This document shows, in pieces, positions 7,260-16,525 of a stretch of DNA of 64,000 nucleotides (within the stretch, counting starts at the first letter, position 1; every line of letters starts with the position of its first letter). The position numbers and the translations under genes were made by a program. Where the stretch lies: the NCBI RefSeq assembly GCF_036017915.1, contig NZ_CP107929.1, positions 6,871,001 to 6,935,000 on the forward strand. The letters run 5' to 3'. The DNA is from Micromonospora sp. NBC_00421 (GTDB lineage: Bacteria; Actinomycetota; Actinomycetes; Mycobacteriales; Micromonosporaceae). The notes under the pieces are model-generated. The model saw only the letters and a program-made list of their open reading frames with translations. It was not told the DNA's origin and did not search any database.

Positions 7260-8654
7260 TCAGCCGCCGGTGGTGATCGGTGCCGGGCGGACAGCGACCC
7301 GGGGGTCCAGGGTCGGGCCGCTCGGGATGAGCATGGTCAGGCTCGGCGGGACCGCCAATGCCGCGTCCACCGGGTAGCCGAGCAGGCGCAACGCGTCGGC
7401 GGACGGCACCGGATACCGGATGCCCAGGTCGGTGACGATGCTGTACGCGCCGGGGCTGCCGAGCAGTTGCAACACGGTGACCCGGCCGGCGGGGGCGGCG
7501 ATCCGGTCGGCGAGCGGGATGCCGTCCGGTGAGACGGAGCCGGTCGGCGCGGCCCGGTCCGCGCCGGGCAGGGTGCCACCGACGGTCAGCTCCGGTGGGG
7601 TGCCGGCATCGGCGGTGGCGGCGCAGATCTGCTGGCCCGGCTCCCGGCCGACAAGCTTCGGCGGGGTGGCGGGCGGCTGACCCCGGTCCGGTGGGCGGGG
7701 AACCCGTTGGCTCCTGGGCAGCGACGTCACGTCGGAGACGGCGACCGTCACCGGCTGCCACCCCGACTGGCCGATCTGGATGGCCTGCTGCACCGGGGTG
7801 ATCGGGGTGACCCCGTCGGCGAGCACCAGGTAGTGCTGCGGTCCGGAGGCGGTCTGGACGACCAGCACGTCACCGTTGCGTCGGCCCGGCACCTCGCGGG
7901 ACTTCCCGCCCCGGTCGGCGACGGGCAGGGCGGCGAGGTCCACCCCGGCCGGCAGCGCGTTCAGCCAGGCGGTGCCGACGGGTGCCGGGGTGACCGCCCC
8001 GAACAGGGCGGGGACGACCACCCGGGAACCCTGCACCAGGTGCCGCCGACCGTGCCAGACCAGGTAGTTCATGCCCAGTGTGGCGTCCTTGACGAGCAGC
8101 CCGTCGTCGCCGACGTCCCGGCCGCCGGCCGGTCGGGTGGCCAGCGCCAGGGTCACCGTGTCGACGGTGCGTCCGGTGTCGTCGACGGCCGGGGTGGAGC
8201 AGACCGTCCACGGCAGACCGGCGCGTCGGTTCGCCGCCGGCAGCGAGGCGGGAGCGTTGGGGATGCCCATCGTCACCCCGCGCGGCACCGCGCTGAGGGT
8301 GCTGGCGGAGACGCGTACCACAGGGGTGCCGGGGCGGCCGGCGGCCAGCAGCGCGGAGGTGTAGTTGAGCGTCGGGTGCAGCCGACCGTCCAGGTAGACG
8401 TAGCTGGCGCCGCTCTCCTTCTCGACCACCACCGAGCCGGGCTTGCGCCAGCCGTCCCCGCCGACCTTGGTGAGCAGCCCGTAGATGCCCACCCCGGCGG
8501 CGACGAGGACGGCCACCATCAGGCCGCCGAAGAGCGCGCCGATGCCCCGGCGCAGCGGCGACTGCTGCGGGTCGGTCTCGCGCATCACGAACGCGGACAT
8601 CACCCGCTGGGTCATGAACTGGTACGACTGGAGCTGGTCCCGCCGGGTCGTCAT
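7260..8654 (-). CDS. eccB: Type VII secretion protein EccB
   Basis: The 464-residue protein opens with the diagnostic EccB N-terminus (TTRRDQLQSYQFMTQRVMSA). One membrane helix follows at about 40-62 and then a large extracytoplasmic domain (VVEKESGASYVYLDGRLHP, RAGLPWTVC). EccB is the periplasm-facing subunit of the EccBCDE membrane complex. Length is close to the usual 480-500. Cys residues in the outer domain are likely disulfide-bonded. It starts 7 bases after the eccD stop, so eccD-eccB form a two-gene operon divergent from eccC. Confidence 0.93.
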   Translation of the reverse strand: MTTRRDQLQSYQFMTQRVMSAFVMRETDPQQSPLRRGIGALFGGLMVAVLVAAGVGIYGLLTKVGGDGWRKPGSVVVEKESGASYVYLDGRLHPTLNYTSALLAAGRPGTPVVRVSASTLSAVPRGVTMGIPNAPASLPAANRRAGLPWTVCSTPAVDDTGRTVDTVTLALATRPAGGRDVGDDGLLVKDATLGMNYLVWHGRRHLVQGSRVVVPALFGAVTPAPVGTAWLNALPAGVDLAALPVADRGGKSREVPGRRNGDVLVVQTASGPQHYLVLADGVTPITPVQQAIQIGQSGWQPVTVAVSDVTSLPRSQRVPRPPDRGQPPATPPKLVGREPGQQICAATADAGTPPELTVGGTLPGADRAAPTGSVSPDGIPLADRIAAPAGRVTVLQLLGSPGAYSIVTDLGIRYPVPSADALRLLGYPVDAALAVPPSLTMLIPSGPTLDPRVAVRPAPITTGG

Positions 8655-8661
8655 GGTCGCG

Positions 8662-10095
8662 TCACCCGCCGATCGAGGCGAACATTTCCCGGATCGCCCC
8701 GAACAGGCCGATGACCGCGCAGGCCAGCGGGATCAACGCCATGATGGCGACCACGTCGGTGATGTCGGCGGCCCGGCCCAGGTAGGGCGACGGCCGGCGG
8801 CGGCTGAAGAGGAGGCCGGCGACCAGCGTCAGCGCCGCCGCGGTGACCACACCGAGCCCGACCAGCATCCGTCCGCCGCCCGGTGCGGTGGCCAGTAACG
8901 CCGCGACGGCCAGCGACGACAGCCCCACCAGGCCGCTGACCAGCAGCGGCACCCGCTGGGCGGCGGTGGGGAACAGCCGCCCGCGCAGCAGCAGCGCCCC
9001 TGCACCGCAGAGCGCCAGCAGCACGCCGGCCGGGGTGCGGTCCTCGGTCAGGAGGAAGGCGATGGCCAGCGCGCCGCAGACCGACGCGGACAGCAGCATG
9101 CCGGTGAGCAACTCGGTGGCCCGCGCCACTGTCACGAAGACCCTCGCCCGCTCGGGCACCGGCCGGTCCCTGAGGATCTCCTCCGGCCGGTCGGGCAGCT
9201 CCGGAACCGGCAGCCTGCCCAGCCAACCGGCGATCAGCGGATAGCCGGGCAGCAGGCCGATCACGGTGGTCAGCGTCGCCGCCGCCGCACCGGCGGGGGA
9301 CACCCCGCCGTAGCAGAGCAGGGCGGCCAGCACGCCGGTGAGACCGGCGGCCGACCCGGCCATGAACAGCCGCTGCACCCCACCCACCGCCGCGTACCCG
9401 ATGATGCCGAAGACCAGCAGGAGGGCCGAGCCGAGCAGCAGGCTCGGTGCCCCCAGGTCGACGATCCGCGCGCCGTCCGGGGCGGCGAGCAGCGCCCCGC
9501 CGAGCAGGGCGTAGGGCAGGCCGGCGGCGGCGACCACGGCCCCGGCGGTGGCGTCGGGCACGGCCCGGGACAGCACCGGCCCGGCGATCGCCAGCAGCGC
9601 CGCGATCCCCAGTGCCAGCAGGCCCGGGGTACGCCACGGCGAGCCGACCGCGAGCAGCGCGACCAGCCCGAACCCGAGCAGCGCGGCGGTCACCGTCAAC
9701 CCGGCCCGTCGGGTGGCGTCGTTGCTCCACGATCGACCGGTCCGGCGCGCGCCGCTGGCGATCACCTCGACCACGTCGTCGTACGCCAGCTCGGGCCATT
9801 CGTCACGGCCCGGCGTGAGGTGCAGCAGTTCGCCGTCGCGGACGCCCTGTAGGGCGAGGCTGCGGGTGGCTTCGAGCAGGGTGCCGGTGGCCCGTCGGAG
9901 CACCCAGCCGCCCTGCTGCTCGCCGACGTCGCCGAGATCCTCCCCGGCGTGCCGGAGCAGGTGGGGCAGCAGCTCCCCGACGAGCATGCCGTTGGGCAGC
10001 GCCACGTCCATCCGCCGCTGGGGAGCGGCGATCGTCACCCTGGCCAGACTGAGACCGCCCGGGGCCGTCACGCTGGTCACCTCCCCGTGTGCCAT
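8662..10095 (-). CDS. eccD: Type VII secretion integral membrane protein EccD
   Basis: ATG 10095 gives the usual N-terminus (HGEVTSVTAPGGLSLARVTI). The open frame runs further upstream, but that extension is Arg-rich and unlike EccD. Residues about 18-95 form the ubiquitin-like cytosolic domain and about 130-477 hold roughly eleven membrane helices. EccD forms the membrane vestibule of the secretion pore and contacts EccC and EccB. Length 477 matches the family. It is the first gene of the eccD-eccB operon; the 161-base gap to eccC must hold divergent promoters. Confidence 0.92.
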   Translation of the reverse strand: MAHGEVTSVTAPGGLSLARVTIAAPQRRMDVALPNGMLVGELLPHLLRHAGEDLGDVGEQQGGWVLRRATGTLLEATRSLALQGVRDGELLHLTPGRDEWPELAYDDVVEVIASGARRTGRSWSNDATRRAGLTVTAALLGFGLVALLAVGSPWRTPGLLALGIAALLAIAGPVLSRAVPDATAGAVVAAAGLPYALLGGALLAAPDGARIVDLGAPSLLLGSALLLVFGIIGYAAVGGVQRLFMAGSAAGLTGVLAALLCYGGVSPAGAAAATLTTVIGLLPGYPLIAGWLGRLPVPELPDRPEEILRDRPVPERARVFVTVARATELLTGMLLSASVCGALAIAFLLTEDRTPAGVLLALCGAGALLLRGRLFPTAAQRVPLLVSGLVGLSSLAVAALLATAPGGGRMLVGLGVVTAAALTLVAGLLFSRRRPSPYLGRAADITDVVAIMALIPLACAVIGLFGAIREMFASIGG

Positions 10096-10211
10096 GCGTC
10101 CGCGCGGTCGCCTCCTGGGCTCTCCGCGGCGGTCAAGGTAGCACGGCCGCGCCGCCCGTCGGGTGGCCGTCCGGGGGCGGACGGTGGTCCCTGCCAGGGG
10201 CAACCTGTCGA

Positions 10212-10217
10212 TAGAGT
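10212..10217 (+). promoter_or_regulatory. Candidate -10 box for eccC
   Basis: TAGAGT lies 39 bases before the eccC ATG, in the eccD-eccC divergent gap. It fits the TAnnnT pattern of actinobacterial -10 elements. No convincing -35 element was found. Confidence 0.3.
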
Positions 10218-10256
10218 GGGCCGCCGAAGACCAACGTGGTGGGAGGTACGGGGGAG

Positions 10257-13200
10257 ATGTCGTCGTTGGTGGTCGTCAAGCGTCCACCCCGTCGGCCGGC
10301 GCCCCCGCTGCCGTCCGGGGAGGTGCTCCTCGACCCGCCGCCGGAGGTGCCGGCGGCCGGCGGTCGAGGCTGGACCCGGATGCTGATGATCCTGCCGATG
10401 GCGGCCGGTGCCGCGGCGATGGGCCTGATGATGGGCATGCAGCGCGGCGGTGTGATGACCTATGTGGTCGGTGGCATGTACGGCGTCTCCATCCTCGGCA
10501 TGATCGCGGTGATGGTGGTCAACCAGTCCGGGCCGGGCAAGCGCGAGATGATCGAGTCGCGCCGTCAGTACCTGCGCCGCCTCGCGCAGCTCCGGGCCCA
10601 GGTCCGCGCCACGGTCCGCCAGCAGCGGGAGGCCGTCCACTACCGCCACCCCGACCCGGACTCGCTCTGGTCCACGGTGACCAGTGGCCGGCTCTGGGAG
10701 CGCCGCCGGGGCGACGCCGACTTCAGCGTGGTCCGCATCGGGCTCGGCCCGCAGGAGGTCGCCACCCCGCTGATCCCGCCGCAGACCCGCCCGGTGGACG
10801 AGTTGGAGCCGCTCTGCGCCGTGGCGCTGCGCCGGTTCGTCGCCACCTACTCGGTGGTGCCCGACCTGCCGGTGGCGATCGCGTTGCGCGACTTCTCCCA
10901 CGTCCACCTGCGGGGCGCCGACGACGCCGTCCGGGGCTTGGTCCGGGCCGTGGTGGCCCAGCTGACCACCTTCCACGCCCCCGACGACCTGCTGGTCGCG
11001 CTCTGCGTCAGTGCGGAGCGCCGGGCCTGCTGGGAGTGGGTCAAGTGGCTCCCGCACGCCCAGCACCCGACGAAACTCGACGCCGTCGGGCCGATCCGGC
11101 TGTTCGCCCCGACCGTGGTGGCGCTGGAGGCGATGCTCGTCGACGTGCTGGCCGACCGGCCGCGCTTCGACCCGACGGCGACGGTCACGCCGTACGTGCT
11201 GGTGGTGGTCGACGGCGGGCAGGTCGCCGGCTCCGACCACCTGATGACCGAGGGCGGGGTCGCCGGGGTGACCCTGCTGGACCTCACCGGTCGCCCCCCA
11301 CGTCTGCTCGACGAGAGTTCCGTGGTGCTCGACATCGCCGAGGACGACGCCATCTCGGGCACCACGATGGACGGCACCACCCGGGTCGGCCGGGCCGACA
11401 CGCTCGACCCGGCACGGGCCGAGGTGCTGGCGCGGGAGCTGTCGCCGCTGCGACTGTCGGCCGCGTCGTACGCCGACCAACCGGCCGTCACCACCGACCT
11501 GGGGCTGGCCGACCTGCTCGGCCTCGGCGACCCGTACGAGCTGGACCTGGCCGACGCCTGGGGCAGCCGGCCCAACCGCAGCCGGCTGCGGGTGCCGATC
11601 GGGGTCAACGAGAGCGGCCGGCCGATCGAGCTGGATCTCAAGGAGTCCGCCCAGGAGGGGATGGGCCCGCACGGGCTGCTGGTCGGGGCGACCGGCTCCG
11701 GCAAGAGCGAACTGCTGCGCACGCTGGTGCTGGCGCTGGCCGTCACGCACAGCCCCGAGATCCTCAACCTGGTGCTCGTCGACTTCAAGGGCGGTGCCAC
11801 CTTCGCCGCGTTGGACCGGCTGCCGCACACCAGCGCCGTGATCACCAACCTGGCCGACGAGTTGTTCCTGGTCGACCGGATGCTCGGCGCGATCCAGGGC
11901 GAGATCACCCGCCGGCAGGAGCTGCTGCGCCGGGCCGGCAACTACGCCTCGCAGCGCGACTACGAGCGGGCCCGCGCGGCCGGGGTGCCGCTGGCCCCGC
12001 TGCCCAGCCTGCTGATCGTGGTGGACGAGTTCAGCGAACTGCTCAGCGCCCGACCGGATTTCATCGACATGTTCGTGCAGATCGGCCGGGTGGGCCGGTC
12101 GTTGGGCATGCACCTGCTGCTGGCCTCGCAGCGGTTGGAGGAGGGGCGGCTGCGCGGCCTGGAGACGCACCTGTCGTACCGGCTGGGGTTGCGGACGTTC
12201 TCCTCGATGGAGTCCCGCGCGGTGCTCGGGGTGGCCGACGCCTACGAGTTGCCCCGCTCGCCGGGGCACGGCTACCTGAAGGCCGGCACCGAGGGCCTGA
12301 TCCGGTTCAAGGCCGCGTACGTCTCGGGGGCGGTCCGGCAGCATGGTGGGGTGCCCACCGTCGGCGGCCGGCTGATCGACCCGGTACGCGACTACACCAC
12401 CGACTACGCCCCGCTCGCCACCGACGACGAACCGGACGAGCAGGTGCCGGCCCCGGTGGACGAACACGTCGGGGAGAGCCTGCTCGACGTGTTGGTGGCC
12501 CGGATGGAGGGGCGCGGGCCGGCGGCCCACCAGGTCTGGTTGCCGCCGCTGGAGGAGCCGCCCACCCTCGACGCGCTGCTGCCGCCGGTGCTGGTGTCCC
12601 CGCTGCGCGGCCTGACGATCGCCGCCGAGGACCGGCACGGCGCGTTGCACGGTGTGGCCGGCATCGTGGACAAGCCGTTGGAGCAGCGCCGTGACCCGCT
12701 CTGGCTGGACCTGGCCGGGGCGGCCGGCAACGTGCTGGTGGTGGGTGCCCCGCAGACCGGCAAGAGCAACCTGCTGCGCACCCTGGTCACCAGCCTGGCG
12801 CTGGGCAACACCCCGCGCGAGGCGCAGTTCTACTGCCTCGACTTCGGCGGCGGCACGCTGGCCGCGCTCGGCGGTCTGCCACACGTCGGCGGGGTGGCCA
12901 GCCGGCGGGAGGTGGACAAGGTCCGGCGGACCATCGCCGAGCTGCACGGGTTGATGCAGGCCCGGGACGCGGTGTTCACCACGCACTCGGTGGAGGGCGC
13001 GGCGGCCTACCGTCGGGCCCGCCGGGAGGGTCGCTTCCGGGAGGACCCGTTCGGCGACGTGTTCCTGGTGGTGGACGGCTGGGCGGCGCTGCGGGCCGAG
13101 TTCGAGGACCTGGAACCCCTGGTCACCGAGCTGGCCAACCGGGGTCTCGGGTACGGCATCCACATCCTGGCCGCGACCAACAGGTGGATGGACGTCCGGC

Positions 13201-14198
13201 CCGCGGTGCGGGACATGTTCGGTGCCAAGGTGGAGCTGCGCCTCGGCGAGCCGGCCGACTCGGTGATCAACCGGCGCGCCGCGGCGAACGTGCCGGAGCA
13301 GCACGGCCACGGGCTGACCCCGGACGGCCTGCACTTCCTCGCCGGCCTGCCCCGCCTCGACGGCCGGCCGGTGGTGGACGACCTGCCGGACGCGCTGGCC
13401 GACCTGGTAAAGCGGGTGCAGCAGCACTGGACGTGGGCGGGTGCCCCGGCCGTCCGGCTGCTCCCCGCCGAGCTGCCCTACGAGGCGTTGCCCGCCGCGC
13501 AGGGCGGCGTGATCCCGATCGGCATCGCCGAGACCGACCTCCAGCCGGTACGCCTCGACTTCACCGCCGAGCCGCACCTGCTGCTCTTCGGCGACGTCGA
13601 GTGCGGCAAGAGCACCTTCCTGCGCGGGCTGGCCCGCCGCATCGTCGAGGGCAACGATCCGGCGCAGGCCCGGATCATCCTGGTCGACTTCCGGCGCAGC
13701 CTGCTCGGCGCGGTGGAGTCCGAGCACCTGATCGGCTACGGCACCTCCCCGCAGGTCACCGCCGACCTGGTCAAGCAGGTGGCGACGGTGATGGGCGAGC
13801 GGTTGCCGGGGCGGGACGTCACCGCCGAGCAGCTGCGCGACCGCAGCTGGTGGAAGGGTCCGGAACTCTACCTGCTGGTCGACGACTACGACCTGGTGGC
13901 CGGGGCGGCGGTCAACCCGCTGGCGTCGCTGCTGGAGTTCCTGCCGCAGGCCCGCGACATCGGTCTGCACCTGGTGCTGACCCGGCGGATCGGCGGTGCC
14001 GGTCGGGCCATGTTCGACCCGGTGATCGGCCGGATCAGGGAGCTGGCCTCGCCGGGCATCATGATGTCCGGGCCGCGCGAGGAGGGCGCGCTGTTCGGCA
14101 CCATCAAGCCGCAGCGGCTGCCCGCCGGCCGGGGCTGGCTGTTCACCCGCCGCCACGGCGCCCAACTGGTCCAACTTCCCCAGGTGCCACCCCACTGA
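10257..14198 (+). CDS. eccC: Type VII secretion FtsK/SpoIIIE-type ATPase EccC (fused EccCa-EccCb)
   Basis: The protein has 1313 residues; ATG 10257 follows GGAGG at 10242-10246, and an in-frame GTG at 10236 lies before that site. Two membrane helices (about 42-61 and 67-88) precede three ATPase modules. Their P-loops are GATGSGKSELL (Lys483), GAPQTGKSNLL (Lys836) and GDVECGKSTFL (Lys1118). Walker B strands LLIVVDEFSELL, VFLVVDGWAAL and LYLLVDDYDLV follow. EccC drives substrate recognition and export. Single-chain EccC is the form found in many actinomycetes, whereas mycobacterial ESX-1 splits it. All three P-loops keep Lys-Ser. Confidence 0.95.
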   Translation: MSSLVVVKRPPRRPAPPLPSGEVLLDPPPEVPAAGGRGWTRMLMILPMAAGAAAMGLMMGMQRGGVMTYVVGGMYGVSILGMIAVMVVNQSGPGKREMIESRRQYLRRLAQLRAQVRATVRQQREAVHYRHPDPDSLWSTVTSGRLWERRRGDADFSVVRIGLGPQEVATPLIPPQTRPVDELEPLCAVALRRFVATYSVVPDLPVAIALRDFSHVHLRGADDAVRGLVRAVVAQLTTFHAPDDLLVALCVSAERRACWEWVKWLPHAQHPTKLDAVGPIRLFAPTVVALEAMLVDVLADRPRFDPTATVTPYVLVVVDGGQVAGSDHLMTEGGVAGVTLLDLTGRPPRLLDESSVVLDIAEDDAISGTTMDGTTRVGRADTLDPARAEVLARELSPLRLSAASYADQPAVTTDLGLADLLGLGDPYELDLADAWGSRPNRSRLRVPIGVNESGRPIELDLKESAQEGMGPHGLLVGATGSGKSELLRTLVLALAVTHSPEILNLVLVDFKGGATFAALDRLPHTSAVITNLADELFLVDRMLGAIQGEITRRQELLRRAGNYASQRDYERARAAGVPLAPLPSLLIVVDEFSELLSARPDFIDMFVQIGRVGRSLGMHLLLASQRLEEGRLRGLETHLSYRLGLRTFSSMESRAVLGVADAYELPRSPGHGYLKAGTEGLIRFKAAYVSGAVRQHGGVPTVGGRLIDPVRDYTTDYAPLATDDEPDEQVPAPVDEHVGESLLDVLVARMEGRGPAAHQVWLPPLEEPPTLDALLPPVLVSPLRGLTIAAEDRHGALHGVAGIVDKPLEQRRDPLWLDLAGAAGNVLVVGAPQTGKSNLLRTLVTSLALGNTPREAQFYCLDFGGGTLAALGGLPHVGGVASRREVDKVRRTIAELHGLMQARDAVFTTHSVEGAAAYRRARREGRFREDPFGDVFLVVDGWAALRAEFEDLEPLVTELANRGLGYGIHILAATNRWMDVRPAVRDMFGAKVELRLGEPADSVINRRAAANVPEQHGHGLTPDGLHFLAGLPRLDGRPVVDDLPDALADLVKRVQQHWTWAGAPAVRLLPAELPYEALPAAQGGVIPIGIAETDLQPVRLDFTAEPHLLLFGDVECGKSTFLRGLARRIVEGNDPAQARIILVDFRRSLLGAVESEHLIGYGTSPQVTADLVKQVATVMGERLPGRDVTAEQLRDRSWWKGPELYLLVDDYDLVAGAAVNPLASLLEFLPQARDIGLHLVLTRRIGGAGRAMFDPVIGRIRELASPGIMMSGPREEGALFGTIKPQRLPAGRGWLFTRRHGAQLVQLPQVPPH

Positions 14199-14481
14199 TT
14201 GCTGCAACAGCAGTTGGCTGTCTCTGAATCGGATCCCAGCACCACGAGTGGTCAACGCGCGGCTCGACGAGCGACCACAGTTGCTCGGAGCCACCGGCCG
14301 TATCAAGGTCGAGGTGATCGCCGCCTGTCGAAGGCGTATCGCCACGGGCGCCGGCCGTGGCGTTCTAGGCTGCGAGATGTGACGGCGGCGTGCCATGTCG
14401 ACCTGGCACACCACTCGGCAGTCCCCTCACCTCATGATTCACCCTCCGTGAGGCGTGAACTCAGACCGAGAGGAAGCGCGC
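14199..14481. other. Intergenic region before epoxide hydrolase gene
   Basis: 283 bases with no convincing gene. A short hairpin TGCTG-CAA-CAGCA follows the eccC stop and may contribute to termination. A TAGGCT box near 14357 could be a -10 element for the downstream gene. Confidence 0.3.
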
Positions 14482-15708
14482 ATGGCGGTCAGGACCAGGA
14501 CGCGACCCGGCACCACGGAGATCCGGCCGTTCTCGGTGGACATCCCCGAGGCGGACCTCGACGACCTGCGCCGACGTATCGCGGCGACCCGGTGGCCGGA
14601 GAAGGAGACCGTCGACGACCAGTCGCAGGGCGTGCCGCTCGCGACGATCCAGGCCGTCGCCCGCTACTGGGAGCGGGACTACGACTGGCGCAGGATCGAG
14701 GCGCGGCTGAACGCCCTGCCACAGTTCGTGACGACCATCGACGGGGTGGACATCCACTTCATCCACGTCCGGTCGACGCACGAGGACGCGCTGCCGCTCA
14801 TCGTCACGCACGGCTGGCCCGGGTCGGTGATCGAACAGCTGAAGATCATCGAGCCGCTGACCGACCCCACCGCGCACGGCGCGAGCGCGTCGGACGCCTT
14901 CCACCTGGTGATCCCGTCGCTGCCGGGGCACGGCTTCTCCGGCAAGCCGACCGGGTCGGGCTGGAACCCGGAGAGGATCGCCACCGCCTGGACCGAGCTG
15001 ATGAAACGACTCGGCTACCACCGGTTCGTCGCGCAGGGCGGCGACTGGGGTGCGGTCGTCGTGGACCAGCTGGGTGTGCAGGCGCCGCCTGAGCTGCTCG
15101 GCATCCACACCAACATGCCGGGCGCGGTGCCGCCCGAGATCGACATGCTGTTCCAGGGCGACACGACCGGGGCGAACAACGCCCTGGGCTCGCTGCCGTC
15201 GGGGCTGTCCGACGACGAGATGCGGGCGGCCACCGAGCTGGACTACGTCTGGAAGCACGTCGCGTACGCCCTGATGATGGCGACCCGCCCGCAGACGCTG
15301 ACCGGCCTGGCGGATTCCCCGGTCGGCCTGGCGTCCTTCCTGCTCGACCACGACGCGCGCAGCCTGGAGCTGATCTCGCGGGTGTTCCAGGGTGCCACCG
15401 AGGGCCTGACCCGCGACGACGTGCTGGACAACATCTCGCTCTACTGGCTGACGAACACGGCGATCTCCGCAGCCCGGCTCTACGCCGAGAACAAGCTGTC
15501 CTTCTTCGCGGCCAAGGGCGTGTCCGTGCCCGTCGCGGTGAGCGTCTTTCCCGACGAGCTCTACGAGGCTCCGCAGAGCTGGGCCGAGCAGGCGTACCCC
15601 CACCTGATCTACTTCAACAAGCTCGACAAGGGTGGGCACTTCGCGGCCTGGGAACAGCCGAAGGTGTTCTCCGAGGAGCTACGCACCGCCTTCCGGTCGC
15701 TGCGCTAG
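14482..15708 (+). CDS. Epoxide hydrolase (EHN-type alpha/beta hydrolase)
   Basis: The 408-residue protein has the N-terminal epoxide hydrolase module (IRPFSVDIPEADLDDLRRRI, residues 14-33) followed by an alpha/beta hydrolase fold. It carries the oxyanion motif HGWPGS (110-115), a nucleophile Asp188 in QGGDWGA and the catalytic His386 in KGGHFAAWEQP. These support hydrolysis of an epoxide to a diol; the substrate is unknown. ATG 14482 follows AGAGGA; GTG 14455 is an alternative. It is a metabolic gene sitting inside the secretion locus between eccC and eccE, with no visible link to it. Confidence 0.85.
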   Translation: MAVRTRTRPGTTEIRPFSVDIPEADLDDLRRRIAATRWPEKETVDDQSQGVPLATIQAVARYWERDYDWRRIEARLNALPQFVTTIDGVDIHFIHVRSTHEDALPLIVTHGWPGSVIEQLKIIEPLTDPTAHGASASDAFHLVIPSLPGHGFSGKPTGSGWNPERIATAWTELMKRLGYHRFVAQGGDWGAVVVDQLGVQAPPELLGIHTNMPGAVPPEIDMLFQGDTTGANNALGSLPSGLSDDEMRAATELDYVWKHVAYALMMATRPQTLTGLADSPVGLASFLLDHDARSLELISRVFQGATEGLTRDDVLDNISLYWLTNTAISAARLYAENKLSFFAAKGVSVPVAVSVFPDELYEAPQSWAEQAYPHLIYFNKLDKGGHFAAWEQPKVFSEELRTAFRSLR

Positions 15709-15760
15709 TGCGGCGGCGACCGGGGGTGGCCGGGCGGCCCGCCGTGGGCGTCACCCGGGT

Positions 15761-15766
15761 TACGCT
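15761..15766 (+). promoter_or_regulatory. -10 box for a probable leaderless transcript
   Basis: TACGCT ends 6 bases before GTG 15773. That spacing would put the transcription start on the start codon itself. Confidence 0.4.
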
Positions 15767-15772
15767 GCGATG

Positions 15773-16525
15773 GTGAACCGGCGTGACCAGTACCGGGCCG
15801 AGTTGCGGGGGTCCGATCCCGCGCGCTGGCCGGCGTTCCTACGGGAGCACTCGGGGCTGCCCGGGCCACGGGCCAATCTTGAGCTTGCCCAGGCCGTCGC
15901 CGATGAGGGCGAGCCCGCCTCGTTCGATCGGCTGATCGCCACCGACGACGAGTATCTGGTGTTCTGCGGGGTGCTCGGTCTCGGCCGGCTGCTGGCCGCC
16001 GGCGGGCGGACCCGCCCACGCGTCGAGGCACGCCTGCACGACCACGCGACCGACACCCGCTGGCGGGTACGCGAGGCGGTGGCCCTGGCGTTGCAGCGTC
16101 TCGGCGACGCCGACCTGCCGCGTCTGCTCGACCTCGGCACGGCCTGGGTCGGGGACCCGCACCCGTTGGTCCGGCGGGCAGCCGTCGCGGCCGTGTGCGA
16201 ACCACGCCTGCTGGCCGTCCCGGAGGCCGCCGCCCGCGCCGTCGCACTGTGCGAACGGGCGACGGCGGGGCTGGCCGTCCTGCCGGCCGGCCGGCGTCGC
16301 GACGACGACGTCCGGGCGTTGCGTCAGGCGCTGGGCTACTGCTGGAGTGTCGCGGTGGCGGCCGATCCGACTGCCGGCCTGCCGCCGTTCCGGGCGCTGG
16401 CCGCCGCCGACGACAACGACGTGGCCTGGATCGTCCGCGAGAACAGCAGGAAGAAGCGCCTGGCGGGGCTGCTCGTCAGCGGCGGGGTGCGCCCAGCAGG
16501 CGCTGCTCGACCGACGTCTGGCTGA
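15773..16525 (+). CDS. HEAT-like repeat protein
   Basis: About 250 residues of helical hairpins (ASFDRLIATDDEYLVFCGVLGLGRLL, WRVREAVALALQRLGDADLPRLLDLG, PLVRRAAVAAVCEP), typical of HEAT/PBS-like scaffold proteins. The start is uncertain between ATG 15770 and GTG 15773. The TACGCT box ending 6 bases before GTG favours a leaderless transcript from 15773. The last 50 bases overlap, on the opposite strand, the end of the secretion-linked gene at 16476. No catalytic motif is seen; a protein-protein interaction role is inferred. Confidence 0.7.
   Translation: MNRRDQYRAELRGSDPARWPAFLREHSGLPGPRANLELAQAVADEGEPASFDRLIATDDEYLVFCGVLGLGRLLAAGGRTRPRVEARLHDHATDTRWRVREAVALALQRLGDADLPRLLDLGTAWVGDPHPLVRRAAVAAVCEPRLLAVPEAAARAVALCERATAGLAVLPAGRRRDDDVRALRQALGYCWSVAVAADPTAGLPPFRALAAADDNDVAWIVRENSRKKRLAGLLVSGGVRPAGAARPTSG

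Noticed and set aside
10077..14414. 1445-codon open frame antisense to eccC
   Set aside because: A GC-codon-bias shadow. The product is His/Arg/Gln-rich without domains, whereas the other strand encodes a complete EccC.
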